A stretch of 64,000 nucleotides of DNA from Dendrolimus kikuchii (GCA_019925095.2 CM034401.1:14048338-14112337), one strand, 5' to 3'. Numbered from the stretch's first letter, positions 44,625-56,423 are shown. The notes: generated by a model from the sequence alone, not told the origin. Numbers and translations are program-made.

Positions 44625-44770
44625 TTGGATGAACCAACTAAAGAGATCCAAACATAAACTTGATACATTCAATGTCATTGAATACCGTCGTGTCATGTCC
44701 ATCTATGTAATTGTTTTTAAACCAAATGGATTTCATTTGGTTGGTCCATCTGATATGAACATTACGATAT
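44625..44770 (+). repeat. Unnamed dispersed repeat, copy 2, with small hairpin
   Basis: Matches 412-620 and 58305-58460. AACCAAATG (44720-44728) and CATTTGGTT (44734-44742) form a hairpin. Confidence 0.35.
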
Positions 44771-44919
44771 TATAAAAATATTTTACTTATTGTGTAGCCA
44801 AGATAGAACAATTTTAAAAATTCTTTGAGCAATAATTGCTATGCTTCTTGTCTAATTTAAGTAACGAAGTCAGAACATTTGGAGTTTTATAAGCCGATAA
44901 AAAGCATTTCAGTTGATTT

Positions 44920-45051
44920 ATGGCCGGGTACTATATCTTACTACTCATTCACTTGCCTTGCCATTGGTTGAATTTTAACATTACATTTATGGAGCTTATG
45001 TAAAATTTTAACCGATAGTACCTAAGTCAGTAAGATGTAGGACCCGGCCAT
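44920..45051. mobile_element. Fold-back MITE (family M1), copy 2
   Basis: ATGGCCGGGTACTATATCTTACTAC at the left, GTAAGATGTAGGACCCGGCCAT at the right (inverted). Central GGTTGAATTTTAACA / AAAATTTTAACCGAT. Confidence 0.75.
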
Positions 45052-45634
45052 TGACAGTGCTACTCCTGTACCGATGTTGTTCTTCTATTGCAACAGACTT
45101 GAAAATTCATATACATATATCGCCTTATTCATAGACAAACGCTAATGCAAGTTTTAATAATTCTTTTGTTAAACTGTAACTAGGAAACTGATTGTTTATT
45201 ATTTGAATGAGATGTAAGTATATTAGCCAATAAGCTACCACGACTGAGCTCTTAATTTATATTGAGTTAGTTCGTCATTGAAGCTTCTTAAAATACTTGC
45301 CTATACAGGTATACATATTTACACTTAAATGTGGACATAACTTATTTAAGCTAGGTCACTAATCTGTTTATTTTAAGTTGACATTCGATTCTGTTAATAG
45401 TTTATGTATTAGTACGTAGTGACGTATAGGTATATGCAAATTTATTAGAGTCATATAGATGTTTTTATTATATTAAATAATACTTATAACTTCTTTCAAG
45501 AGCTCGACAGAAGTTAGCTTCAAGTTTAAGTTAGCTTGAGTGCGGATCTCCAATCAAGTTGAGGTAGTTATTTTAAAAGCTTATATTTTGATATTATAGC
45601 GGTTTTATCATTAAGTGTAGTGAAAATATGCCCT

Positions 45635-45847
45635 TAGTACGTAACTTTAAAACGTCAGGTAAATAATAAAATGTTACATTTAATTATGATGTCACTATTA
45701 AGTATTAAGAAGAATTAACTTATATCTATATAATTAAAATTTGTATCTGATTCAAGTATAAGATATTGAGATTGTTATAAGATATTGCTACAAGTTACGT
45801 TCTATGGGATGTGGCAGCCATACCGTTATATTTGAAATAGTCAGTAG
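45635..45847. mobile_element. TIR element (MITE M7), one-ended copy
   Basis: ACTTTAAAACGTCAGGTAA...TACAAGTTACGTTCTATGGGATGTGGCAGCCATACCG...GAAATAGTCAGTAG matches 59964-60255, with the internal part inverted. Only the right terminal repeat is evident. Confidence 0.5.
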
Positions 45848-45902
45848 TTTTAATTTTAATAATGAAGTGTTTTCATTCATTCATTTTACAAGGGAGTTTC
45901 TT

Positions 45903-45960
45903 GTTGCTTCTTCTTCTTCTTAAACAGCGATAACATGTTGCGAAGCAGTGTTACTGCACA
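45903..45960. repeat. Short dispersed motif, copy 3 (inverted)
   Basis: CTTCTTCTTCTTAAACAGCGATAACATGTTGCGAAGCAGT is the reverse complement of the motif at 16475 and 21270. Confidence 0.4.
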
Positions 45961-46860
45961 TATTCGTAGAATAGCAAATTTAATTTTTGACTTATGTATA
46001 ATGTATGTATCACCTTCAAAAAAACGTTTTACAATTCAACTTAGTTTAAATAAAACTGCATGCAAAAGAAGTGGCAACTTCATCAAGACGAGGTGTACTC
46101 GCCGAACAAGTATAGCAATGACGCTTCGACTATAGGTATCTCTCTCGCTCCCTTAGCCGACTCCAGCCGATTTTACCCGAGCGTGATGGCTCAGCGTTAC
46201 ATAGCCGAGTGCAACGGCTCAATCCAATTCAACACCCACAAAATAAAGTCAGCGCGCCTAAAGGAATTTTCATGAATTTGAATACATTAATAATGTCATG
46301 ATTACGAACTGTTGCATTCGGAGAAAGTCAGAATATCGGAATACATAATATTATAATCTTGTTGCTTATAAACGAAAGGCAGCGTTATTTCGAGGTCTTA
46401 AATAATTTCGCTTAAGTTATTCAATTTATATATCATGTGATGTTGTATCATAATTATGCAGAATGTTATTTAATCGAATAATATTATATTATGTGTGTCT
46501 TGTTTGTTGCTTCGGCTGAATATGCAGATGTCTGACATTCTCGTCTCTCAATAACAAAGTTGATTAGTCAAATTATTTTTAAATCTTTAAGGTTTTTCCG
46601 TGTCTGTACCATTTAATTCATTGACGATTATCGATGCGTTGCATGGTCACGTAATTTAAATTGTGCGTGAGGCAGCCTATAACTACAGTCGTTACGGTTT
46701 GGCCACGACCTTGTCGCTATAAGCGCCAGGCTAAGCGCGTGGCTAGCAGTAAATGAAAAATATTGAGATGTGTGAAGATTGAACATGATAGAAGAATAGA
46801 CATAACATTTTATAGCCATTTAGGAAAAAGGGAACCGAATTGAAAACATCCTTCTTTTTT
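45961..46860. other. Unassigned DNA
   Basis: A GC-richer patch (46130-46260, with AATAAAG at 46240) holds two short overlapping ORFs without recognised homology. The rest is AT-rich. Confidence 0.35.
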
Positions 46861-47003
46861 GAAGTCGGTTAAAAACTACATTTATAAGTGCGTGTTTCCT
46901 TGTCTTCCGTCATCACGGCTACTGAAAAATGGCCGAAACGTCGAAATGAAAATGAAATAAAATTCCCCACTTGTAACCGTTAAAACTTAGTTTTAATTAC
47001 GCA
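46861..47003 (+). repeat. Penelope-like terminal region with hammerhead-like stem-loop
   Basis: GTTAAAAACTACATTTATAAG...CTTGTCTTCCGTCATCACGG, then a stem-loop (GGCTAC/ATGGCC around TGAAAA), GAAACGTCG (46934-46943), and AAATAAAATTCCCCACTTG...ACCGTTAAAACTTAGTTTTAATTAC. The order matches 16022 down to 15935 on the minus strand, next to a Penelope-like ORF. No ORF is attached here. Confidence 0.55.
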
Positions 47004-47013
47004 GCATTAGCAG

Positions 47014-47172
47014 AATTGGATCCCAGGTATATATAGTAAGTTTAAAGATATTATTTACTGTGTGTGGTCTGGGTGTCTGTGATCGCCTCCAGAGTGGTCC
47101 GTTGTGTATTACCCGTAACACAACCGTAACTTGCTTAGCTTGGGGATATACAATAATTGTTTGTCTATCGGT
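47014..47172 (+). mobile_element. Partial tRNA-derived SINE (family S)
   Basis: Head degraded (GGATCCCAGG at the B-box position); TTATTTACTGTGTGTGGTCTGGGTGTCTG, GAGTGGTCCGTTGTGTATTACCCG and AACTTGCTTAGCTTGGGGATATACAAT well kept. Confidence 0.7.
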
Positions 47173-47349
47173 TTTATTTTAATATTCAAAAATGTTAAGT
47201 AACGTTACTTAGATTTAATTTAATTCAATTTGTAGGACTAACTTTAGTTAATAAATGAATTTAAAAGAAACTTAACTGGTTTTAGCGGATTATGACAAAA
47301 AGTACAAAAGCGGTCGTGAGATGATGTAATTATATCTTATGTATTAAAA

Positions 47350-47744
47350 TCAATTGCTGTTCGTTAGTCTCGCTATAACTCGAGAACGGCAGGACTGATT
47401 TGGCTAATTCTGAAAAGTTTAAAAGGTGAGTAAATACGAAAAGTGCTTGGAATATAGTAAAAACAACAATTTCGCTTTCCCTTAGAAACTATACTACCTG
47501 TCAAACATTTGAAGTTCGTCCCGTCGTTTAGAAATCAATTAAATTTAAAAGTCGTTCAGAATTCAACTTAAATTTAAAGGTGAAGTTTTTTTTCCTTTTA
47601 TTGGTTTTGAACGTCAAACGTTTGATCTTCGTTCCGGTTAAGTTTTGAGCACATTTTTTACTAAAGTTGAAACATTCCGCAATTATCATTCAGCTTTTTT
47701 ATTTATTGATTCTGAGAGGGTACGAAGTTTGCCGGGTGAGCTAG
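47350..47744 (+). mobile_element. Helitron-like element (family H1), copy 2
   Basis: TCAATTGCTGTTCGTTAGTCTCGC start after A; GTTTGCCGGGTGAGCTAG end before T. Same body as 7549-7888 with extra repeated TTAAATTTAAA(A/G)GT units. Confidence 0.8.
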
Positions 47745-49291
47745 TAAATTTATATATTCCTTTCAAGGTCATAATCAATAGATAATAATTAATACCATTA
47801 GAGAGTTGGTTAGTTACATTAATCCTCTATATTCAAAATACCGGTTACTAAGAAACGTTATTGAATAAAAAAAACACTATGCTATTACATAGTTCCAGTT
47901 ATTAAAATAAAAACAATTTAACAAGCATAATAATTGTGCTCATTATAAAAAATAATATCCGTTGAAACTGTAATTATTACTGTAAACACAAACGGTTTTT
48001 GTAATTAATCTTAAATAATGATGAATAGCAAAAAACATCTAACATTATGTCCGTAAATAAAATTACAGGCAAAAAGTAATAGTTTTTATAAATCTTGATT
48101 ACCTATATTTAAATATTACTGAACTTGTGATAGTTTAGTAGATAAAAGCCAGCATCTCATTCCAATTACGCGGGTTCATGTCAGCATGCAAATCTTAGAC
48201 GTTTTTATAGTTTCTGGTACATAAATAAAAATATTACTATCAATACATAAATGATGAACTAATGTAATGAAGTAAACTTAACCTGAATATAACCTATATC
48301 TAATTAATATACTTTTTTTTTCATGAAAATTATTTATTTTTTCTTCTCACCTCAAATCAAATAATATCAAACTAAAACTAACTTAAAACATATAATTAAA
48401 TACTAAAAATAAATTAACTTATAAATATAAACTTAAAAATAAACTATATAAAAACTAACCTTTTACTTATATTGTATTATACCTATAATTCCTTAAAGGC
48501 CGATTTTCAATCACCACCATTTTTTTGTGTTTATGGCTTGGCAACTAGGCCTTTAAGCGAGGTGCAGTTGTATTGTAGGCTACAATCGACACCATTCAAC
48601 GGAGTTCTTGTGAAAACTCGAAAGGCCACATTTGACTATGCAGTTCACATTTCTCACAAAAACATATAATTACTACTCAAAAATTATCAATATCCTACAA
48701 CTAATGTTCATATTAGAGAGATTTCACACATTTTTAGAAAATAAAACTGCACAGCACAACGTCCCCTTTCAGTTCCCGCCAAAAACTCCTCAATCACCAC
48801 CAGATAAAATGTATTCATAGAATTAAGTGTAACATGGAAAAATTGAAAATATCAGTTGCATATACCTATATAAAACAATTGAATGATTCCACTTTTGTAT
48901 TCACGCAGGCAATTATAATTTATTCGACTGGTATTATATTTGATTATATCTGAAATTAATAATATCTCAAATCCTCCAAACTACTTGGTCCAATAAAAAA
49001 GTGTATAAAAATGTATTATTACTTTATAAGAGTCTTATAAGACGGAAGACGGAAGTTCATTGGTACGACCAGTCTGTGTTGGCACGCGCGGCTATCATCT
49101 GAGTATGTTCGACGCCCGCGCAGTTCGCAAACAGCTTCCCGATACACCACTGATAGGGTTGCCAGATATTACCTAAATAATTTTATATTTTGACTAAAGT
49201 TTTATTCGCACTTTTCGCGCAAGTTATTTAATTGTATGCTTGTTTACACTATAATCAATTTGTATATTTTTCTTACTCAAAAACATGTATA
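47745..49291. other. AT-rich DNA, no gene; a small GC-richer patch at 49040-49150
   Basis: The patch has a perfect 12-nt palindrome GTCTTATAAGAC (49032-49043), then GACGGAAGACGGAAG, a CAGTCTG element and CpG-rich sequence. It could be a promoter or an unrecognised repeat. No ORF supports either. Confidence 0.3.
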
Positions 49292-49528
49292 TCTTATGCT
49301 AATATATAAAGCTAAGTTTGTTTGTATGTTTGTTTGATTGAACGAGGTAATCTCAGAAACTGCTGGTCCGATTTGAAAAATACTTTCAGTGTTAGATAGC
49401 CCATTTATCGAGGAAGGCTATATATCATCACGCTAAGACCAATAGGAGCGGAGCACCAATGAAGAATGTTTCAAAATTGGGGGGTTTGAAAACAAATTCC
49501 ACGCGGACGACGTCGCGGGCACAGCTAA
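49292..49528 (+). mobile_element. Helitron-like element (family H4)
   Basis: TCTTATGCTAATATATAAAGC start after A, GTAATCTCAGAAACTGCTGG, CCGATTTGAAAAATACTTTC, TTAGATAGCCCATTTATCGA, CACGCTAAGACCAATAGGAG and GTCGCGGGCACAGCTAA end before T (CTRR). Confidence 0.8.
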
Positions 49529-50178
49529 TGCCAAATAATTCTAAAACTTTGAACTATAGGTGACATGGATACCAAGATAGACAAATAGATAAAACTATAT
49601 TCCTCACCAAATAAACAATAACAAAACGCACGATTACAATGTTGTCTTGGTGAAAACAATAGGCGGCTTTTATTGCTTAAAGCAATCTCTTCCAGACAAC
49701 CTAACTTAAAGAACAAGCTAAACTACGAGTAACATAATTATTGGAATAAATGACAAAGTAGTGAATTTATCGCAGCTTTATTTGTATTCATTATCAATTA
49801 TCGCGTCACAGTTCGGTTTTAATTTAAGCAAACAAAAGATAAACTGAAGGTGACCTAATCATATTTTAATATTAATTAGTAAGTATCCTTTGTAACCCTC
49901 TTTCAAAAGAATAAACACAATAAAAAATAAAGACAAACCCGTTCGTCCGGAGAGAAGAAAAAGATTTTTTTTTTAAATTAAATATATTACTATTACTTAT
50001 TATTTAAAACTACTTATTACTTTTTACTTATTTAAGACTTATTATTTAAAAAAAAAATCACTGTAGCAGGATAAAACATATTTTTCTTTGAGCGCTTGAA
50101 AAAACACAAATGATGCACATAAGTACATATTATTATAATACAAAATACACACATACTAAAAATCTATATATATAAAAA
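49529..50178. other. AT-rich DNA, nothing recognised
   Basis: Runs of TTATTACTTATTATTTAAAA near 49985-50050 are low-complexity. No gene. Confidence 0.45.
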
Positions 50179-50609
50179 TCAATTGCTGTTCGTTAGTCTC
50201 GCTAAAACTCAAGAACGGCTGGACTGATTTGGATAATTTTGGTTTTGAATTATTTTTGGAAGTCCAGGGAAGGTTGGAATATGGTAAAAACGACATTTCG
50301 CTTTCCCTTAGAAACTATTCCTACCTGTCAAACATTTGATGTTCGTCCCGTCGTTTAGACATCAATTAAATTTAAAAGTCGTTCAGAAATCAAATTAAAT
50401 TTAAAAGTGAAGTTTATTTTTAATTTTTAATGTCAAACATTTGATTTTCGTCCCGTCCTTCAGAAATCATTTTTTTTTGTATTACGAATTCTTTTTGCTC
50501 CGGTTCAGTTTTGACCACATTTTTTACTAAAGTTAAAACATCTGCAATTATAATTCAGCTTTTTTATTTATTGTTTCTGAGGCGGTACCAAGTTTGCCGG
50601 GTGAGCTAG
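50179..50609 (+). mobile_element. Helitron-like element (family H1), copy 3
   Basis: TCAATTGCTGTTCGTTAGTCTCGC start, repeated GTCCCGTC(G/C)TT.AGA(A/C)ATCA blocks, GTTTGCCGGGTGAGCTAG end before T. About 430 bp, the longest of the three copies. Confidence 0.8.
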
Positions 50610-51174
50610 TAAACAATCAATATGATAAACAGATATTATATAATCGCTTCAAGAATATACTGTAGTTGAACCATTCTGTGATATTATTATTATGTATAAA
50701 ATATATATTAATTGTAATTTAATAAAAATTAGTGGCAGCCCTCTAAATCGGTCATCCATTCATGGCTAAACATATTCTTGCAACTCACGATGATGTAACC
50801 GCCTGAACTTAGCTGATACTTTTATTTAACAGTTTAATGTTACTTTATCTCCATTACATGTCAACTCTCTTTATAAATACTACAGGAACTTGTTACTTAA
50901 TGCTTAAAGTAACTAAAGGAAATAAAGAAATTTTTAGTATGGTATACAATGAATGGTCACACGATTTCTCCTACGTGAATTTCGGCACTGGTTTTCTCTG
51001 GACTGTGTATTACTTATTATACTTATCCCTAAGGTCATGTTTGGAAAGCCGGTTTGGAAAGCCGGTTTGCATATAAAGCTTTTATGAGGACTTTTAAATA
51101 AGGGGGCAGACATTCGTTCGCGACATACTAGTCGGTTTCCATAAAATCTGGTTGAATCAGCGTAGACTACTTTT

Positions 51175-51310
51175 TTGCAATTTGCCTATGTCATGAAGAT
51201 TGCCGTGCATGCGGGAGTTCCTACCGTGGACCTTCCACATGACTCCACCCATCTAGTCCAGCGTATTCGTCTCAATAACATGAAGCTTTTACTTTTGATG
51301 TTTAAGTACA
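51175..51310 (+). pseudogene. Possible pogo/Tigger-type transposase fragment
   Basis: YVMKIAVHAGVPTVDLPHDS followed by THLVQRIRL resembles the conserved segment of pogo-like DDE transposases in which a basic/hydrophobic stretch leads into LPPHTTHxLQPLD. The P-L-D after Q is lost and the rest is absent. If right, this is a small dead relic. The resemblance could also be chance. A 13-bp tandem duplication, TTTGGAAAGCCGG twice, lies upstream at about 51039-51064. Confidence 0.3.
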
Positions 51311-51429
51311 AGCCACATTTCAGTGGTGTAAAAAAAATACAGCGTTTAAATTATTTATCACAAAAATACATTTTAATTTATAAATACATGTTCTATAATT
51401 TTCTATCATATACTTTACTTAGGATTGGG

Positions 51430-51735
51430 GTACGTCACGGGTCGCGGGTGGCATCTCGCGGAGACTTTAGGCGGTCACCCGCATCCAAGCTGCTGAGTAG
51501 GGTGCGCGTCGGAGTACAACGCGCGTCTCCCTTAGGTACGGATCAAGGCAGGCACATCTGCCCGTAGGGGCGGGCCCGCACCAGTGAGGGTCGCGGCGAA
51601 AAGCAGCAGGCCCCGACATATGGTGACAGGGGGACACCAAGGGGTTTTAGTGGGTATTATGGCAGCCCATCGGATGGGCAAAACTCCGTGGGACCAGACC
51701 CGGGAGAATAGCAGTATGTCACTAACATAAGAACT
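51430..51735 (+). repeat. GC-rich retroelement 3' UTR-like block (family R), copy 2
   Basis: Abrupt GC-rich segment with GGGGTTTTAGTGGGTATTATG, CCCATCGGATGGGCAAAACTCC and AGACCCGGGAG. It shares the GGTTTTAGTGGGTAT block with 19790-20262. The ORFs across it are not recognised as protein. Confidence 0.4.
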
Positions 51736-51754
51736 TATTACGTTTTTATACATA

Positions 51755-51890
51755 CATATAAAGTTTCAGTGAAAAATTATGTATAGCCTAACTGATAGTG
51801 AAAACCGCTTTAAAATCTGTTGCGTGGTTTAGGAGGTCAGATAGACAGACAGACTTCGCGGCTTTGTTTTATACTATGTGAAGATTGGTC
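51755..51890 (+). repeat. Retroelement tail-like repeat
   Basis: TTTCAGTGAAAAATTATGTATAGCC, AATCTGTTGCGTGGTTTAGGAG, CAGATAGACAGACAGAC and TTCGCGGCTTTGTTTTATACTATGTG are phrases common at the 3' end of lepidopteran repeats. No ends defined. Confidence 0.4.
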
Positions 51891-52299
51891 ATAATAATTA
51901 AATTCTAGTATATTAATGAACCACTTATTTCCTTATGATCAAGTTCCTTAGCAGACGTACACCTGTATAGGTTAAATAACATTTAAATGTCAAAAATAAA
52001 TATTAATGAGCGTATAATTATAGATACAATAGCAAAATCTATTTTTAGTATGATTATTAATTTTTCGTCACTTTAGACGTGTTTGCGTAAAGTACATAGA
52101 ATGCATTATTGTATTAATTTTTTTTTAATACCACATCAATTAGAGATTAATAAATAACTTATTAATACTTTGAATTTTTTACTATTTAGATAAAAATAAA
52201 TATTTATATAATAAACCCAAAAGCGAGTGAAAATTATTTTTGGCGCCATATAATTCAGAGAATTATTTTTTACTGGGCGACTGTAATTTCTAATATATA

Positions 52300-52597
52300 T
52301 TTTTTTATTCCATGAGTTCAGCAAATAGGCAGACGGCCTACTTGATGGAAAGCAAGACAACACACACAAGATAGGTGTGCTACCAATGTGCTGCTGCTCT
52401 CTAAAAGGAGACTGGAACCTGGCTGCTGATGCCGGAACACAACTCATAGTTGTTATGGCGGCATACTCTAGACCAGGGGTGGTAGCAATCCAGTCGGGCA
52501 AATGCCCTATCACCTGGCTGTGGGTTGTTTTGTCGACTCTTACAACAGGCCGCCCGGCCACAAGAAATTGTATTTTTTCTCCGTTCCTGCATGGATA
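52300..52597 (-). mobile_element. R300 repeat, copy 12
   Basis: Minus-strand copy with the CCATAGGCGATGGTAACCGC stretch deleted. The 180-codon minus ORF through it is chance read-through into flanking AT-rich DNA. Confidence 0.85.
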
Positions 52598-53114
52598 AAG
52601 ATATAGATAGCCTCCTGAATAAAGCCATGCTCGTTCCGCTTGGCAAAATATAAATAGCATTAGAGTGACCATACTCACACTAAGTAACGTTAGGCTGTTT
52701 TACAGTTACGTAAGGCTTATTATCTAAGTAACACTTTTGTTCTTGCTAAAACGTAATGTCATACCTGTACGTACTATAACGTTATTTTTTCATGTTGTAG
52801 AGAAAGCAAATTTGTAGGTACCTACATTGTATTGACAATCGTTGTGGGGCTTACATAGATAAGCGAACGCTTATTGAATGATTTTTTATCTCTTAATTGT
52901 AAGTTGTAGCTCTAATAGTAAGGTATAGATTGAACTAGGGTTCTGGGGCTAAATTGATGATAGGAAATCTATTATCTTCGTCATGGCTGTCTCACTGTGT
53001 GTACCAACTATTTAAGTTTGAAACTAATGGCATAAAAATGCATAATAATTGAGAATTGAAAAATTGTTTAGTGCACGTAAGTGTGTAGAGTATGGTTAGG
53101 TTCACATTTAATTT

Positions 53115-53330
53115 TAAATTTGTATTTCGTTGTAGCGCACGCGTCCCAAACTCAAAGGGCCCTGGTTCGAATTCTAGCCGGAACGTATGCACCTGTTAGG
53201 CAGCTTTTCGACCTTATGTGCATATTGTTACAATTATCATGTGCTAACAACAGTGAAGGAAAACATCGTGATGAAACCAGCATATTGACATAACCGATGT
53301 GTCAAACCTTTAGCCATACGGCACACTACT
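53115..53330 (+). mobile_element. SINE family T, 5' part with tRNA-like head
   Basis: GTAGCGCACGCGTCCCAAACTC...GGCCCTGGTTCGAATTCTAGC gives the tRNA-like A/B boxes (B box GGTTCGAATTC). Then CAGCTTTTCGACCTTATGTGCAT, CAACAGTGAAGGAAAACATCGTG and CGATGTGTCAAACC. It supplies the head missing from 25373 and 43592. Confidence 0.7.
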
Positions 53331-53711
53331 GGTCATTTCATTTTATATATTTTTATACTATTTGACAAATACGTAATCGCTCTGATAGGAATCGATTCGT
53401 TTCGATATTAATATCCGACTATTGAAAAATAATAACAAAAAATAATATTAGGAAATGTCATAAACTGTTATGAACAAAAGACACCAAATATTCATGGTCA
53501 CGATTTGACCTTCACTCGCTTTCTACTTACATACAATTTTATAATCGATTTTAACTGTAACGAATATCTATTGCTATCTATTATATAGTTACTGGTCTAA
53601 ATGCCTTTGAATTACGTATTTTTTAAGTGCATGCAAGTTATTACGTGTATTGTTATACGTTGTATTATATATATATTATGTTGTTAAACGAATGGAAATA
53701 AATTAGTCATC

Positions 53712-53934
53712 TTCAGCTAATCGTTGTCCACTGCTGAAAGTAGGTCTACCCAAGCTTGCACCACTCATTCCAAGCCGCCATTTTCTTTATTCAGCCCCTA
53801 TCGGCGACTTTACGCAGTTCGTTATTCCGCCGGGTTGGAGGGACTGCTATATTATATTTGCCAAGATGCGATTTGAACTTAGTCCTACGACAGACGTGCG
53901 GCTCACTGCCATTTCAACTTACTAATTTTGCGAG
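53712..53934 (+). repeat. Diverged lepidopteran repeat fragment
   Basis: TCGTTGTCCACTGCTGAAAGTAGGTCTACCCAAGC resembles a common (GTCCACTGCTGGACATAGGCC) moth repeat. It continues with GCCGGGTTGGAGGGACTGCTATATTA. Element type not determined. Confidence 0.4.
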
Positions 53935-54365
53935 TTAGGGGCCAGCCGTAAATGACGTCACACGTTACACAGGAGGGAGGTGGTCGACGAACTGTGACAT
54001 CGTGTGACAAGAGGTTGGGAGGGGTCTTAAATTTCATGACGTCACATTTAAAACTCGAATATATTATCCAATATATTGGAGCTTTAAAACACGAAATATG
54101 AACTATTAATAAAAAACTTAAAAATATTTCCAACTCTATGTTTATGAGTATAGTGTTTAAGTGATTAAAAAGTAATTAAAATGGAAATAAAACGAATTAA
54201 TGGAGCTGCTGTTTTGATTTAATATTTTCTTGATATACTATTGCAATATATGTGATGTCACACTAAGGAGGGAGGAGTCTCACGAATGTGACCAGCTGTG
54301 ACAAGGACGGGAGTGGGGTCAAAAAATTATGAAATTCGTTTGACGTCATTTGTGGATGGCACTTA
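53935..54365. mobile_element. TIR element (MITE M6) with TGACGTCA motifs
   Basis: TTAGGGGCCAGCCGTAAATGACGTCA at the left is mirrored by TGACGTCATTTGTGGATGGCACTTA at the right. Subterminal direct repeats (CACACN...GGAGGGAGG, TGTGAC...GTGTGACAAG.GG.GGGAG.GGGTC) are near both ends. TGACGTCA occurs at 53953, 54037 and 54341. No ORF. Confidence 0.6.
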
Positions 54366-54866
54366 TGTCGGTTCTTGTCGGTGTATTGATTGTTGGTTTT
54401 CTTACAAATGTGCTAATTTCTGATTTTGTTCATAATAATAATCTAATAATATAATATTTCATAATAATGTCCAGGACTCGTTATCGTATTTAATTAAAGG
54501 TAGGCTAGAAACACCTTACGTAGATAATTTTATATTAAACCAAAAAAACGATATGTCAAGGTTGTATGTATCTTGTTTTAACTTTTTTTGTATGATTTAA
54601 TTCTAATGTAATCAACATTCGGAAATAAAGTGATATGAAAATTAGTTATTGAAGATATATATTTACTTGGTAAATGGATATTTTAATTGGAACAAGATAT
54701 AAATGAGGCTTTTTGCATTTATATTATAAGTGAAGGAATCTAATCGCTTGAGTTCAATTTATTTATCTTTAGTCTTGAACAATTCGGTACATGTTTTCTC
54801 TTTCTGTACTTATCTAATAAAGTGCATAAGTTTTGTATTAGTACTTAGTTGTATAGTTTAATATTT

Positions 54867-54990
54867 GTACGCCCTATGGGTGGGTACCAATATAAAATAT
54901 GACATATGTTATATTAAACTCATATATAAATTAAAGAATTGTAAGACTATGATGTAACATGTCATACGCAAATAAATTTTGATTTATTAT
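54867..54990 (+). repeat. LINE 3' UTR-like tail
   Basis: GTACGCCCTATGGGTGGGTACC, TATGACATATG, AATTGTAAGACTATGATGTAACATGTCATACGC and AATAAATTTTGATTT match the remembered layout of a lepidopteran LINE 3' end. No ORF attached. Confidence 0.4.
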
Positions 54991-55026
54991 TTTTAACTTT
55001 TAACATTCGGTAAATCGACGTAATTT

Positions 55027-55129
55027 ATGGTCGGTTTTTATATCTTATTTACATTGTATGGAGCTTATGTCAAATTTTAACTGATAGTAAGACAAATGAA
55101 CGACTGGTAAGATATAAGAACCGGGTCTT
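55027..55129. mobile_element. Fold-back MITE (family M1), copy 3, internally deleted
   Basis: ATGGTCGGTTTTTATATCTTA at the left, GGTAAGATATAAGAACCGGGTC at the right; the left CATTCACTTGCC region is lost. Confidence 0.65.
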
Positions 55130-55745
55130 AATCGGTTTTATAAGATAAATATATAACAGACTTTGTTTCTTACATTATCACGTTATTGGCAATTAACTGA
55201 TTGCTATTAAATTTGGTATACCTATATTATATATGTCGTACGTTAACCAGGATTTACATAGTATATAGTTGATCGCTAATGCGAAGTTTACGTAACCGAT
55301 GCTGTTTTTTTTTTTTTTTTAATGACCAAATACATTTGATACTAGTTTTTAATTAAAAGAAACTATAAATAGCGATGATTGGTTTACGTAATGTTATTAT
55401 CGTCGTAATCAGTGCTGGTAATGCATCAACAGAAAACTCAAATCGGTCGATTAAATGATTAGAGTTTATAATAAGCGAAACCGGTTCCGATTTATGCGGT
55501 TTATTGAAAAGGTTATATTTGACCATGAGGGATATCCGCCTCACGTGATTGATGATAAAAATCATCGACAGGTTATAGAACAGTAATTCTTCGTTTTGTA
55601 TGTTGTTGAAAAGGTCGATAGTGAGCGTTGTGCGTCGCGTTGTATTGCATTGTCGTTCGTTTTTGCTTGATATGTCAAAAATAAATTTCATACTTTATGG
55701 ATTTTTGCTTCCTTTTGTATTGATTTAAAATTTAAATTTTTTAAA

Positions 55746-56036
55746 TCTAAACTCAAGAACGGCTCTACCGATTTGGCTGAAAATTGGTGGGGAGGTAGCT
55801 TAGAACCAGGAGACGGTCATAGGATACTTTTTATCCCGTTGGAACAGGTAGGTGGCGCTGAGATCGGGTTCTAGAATCCTCTTAATCACCTGGAGCGATT
55901 TTAGTGATTTTGTTTTTGTGTGTTTGAGTGGGTCCCCGGATGGTTTAAATCCACAATTGGAACCGGTAGGTGGCGCTGGGATCGGGGCCTAGATTTTTAT
56001 TTTTTCAGAGCAGGACAACGTCTGCCGGGGCCGCTA
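55746..56036 (+). mobile_element. Helitron-like element
   Basis: TCTAAACTCAAGAACGGCTC start, CCGATTTGGCTGAAAATTGG, two AGGTAGGTGGCGCTG(A/G)GATCGGG blocks and a GTCTGCCGGGGCCGCTAG end before T. No ORF. Confidence 0.6.
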
Positions 56037-56239
56037 GTTGTTAATAAAAAACAAACACAAATAGTAGTTATGCAAAAGTAGTTAAATTGTAAAAATATAT
56101 TATTCTTTATTATTGTTAAATATTAGATTAATCTATATGGATAAATAAATTTGAAGTGTATACAAATATGTCAAAATAACAGCTTTTTATTAAATGCATA
56201 TGAAGGTATATACTGTACTTATATCATAAAATTTTTAAC

Positions 56240-56423
56240 ATTTTTGTCTGTATGTCTGCCTTGTTGTTCTAGCCAATCTTAGAAACGGTTGGACCGATTT
56301 TGACGAGACTTTCATTGACAAATAGCTAATATTATAAAGAGTAACTTTGGCTATTTTTTTCTTTTTTATGCTACACGGATCCGCGGAAAGATTCTACGCG
56401 GACGAAGTAGCAGGCACAACTAG
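56240..56423 (+). mobile_element. Helitron-like 3' part
   Basis: CCAATCTTAGAAACGGTTGGACCGATTTTGACGAG, TACGCGGACGAAGTAGCAGGCACAACTAG end before T. The 5' end is unclear. Confidence 0.55.

Noticed and set aside
52136..52678. 180-codon minus-strand ORF, the longest in the window
   Set aside because: It crosses R300 copy 12 and AT-rich flanks; similar peptides arise from every R300 copy in several frames.
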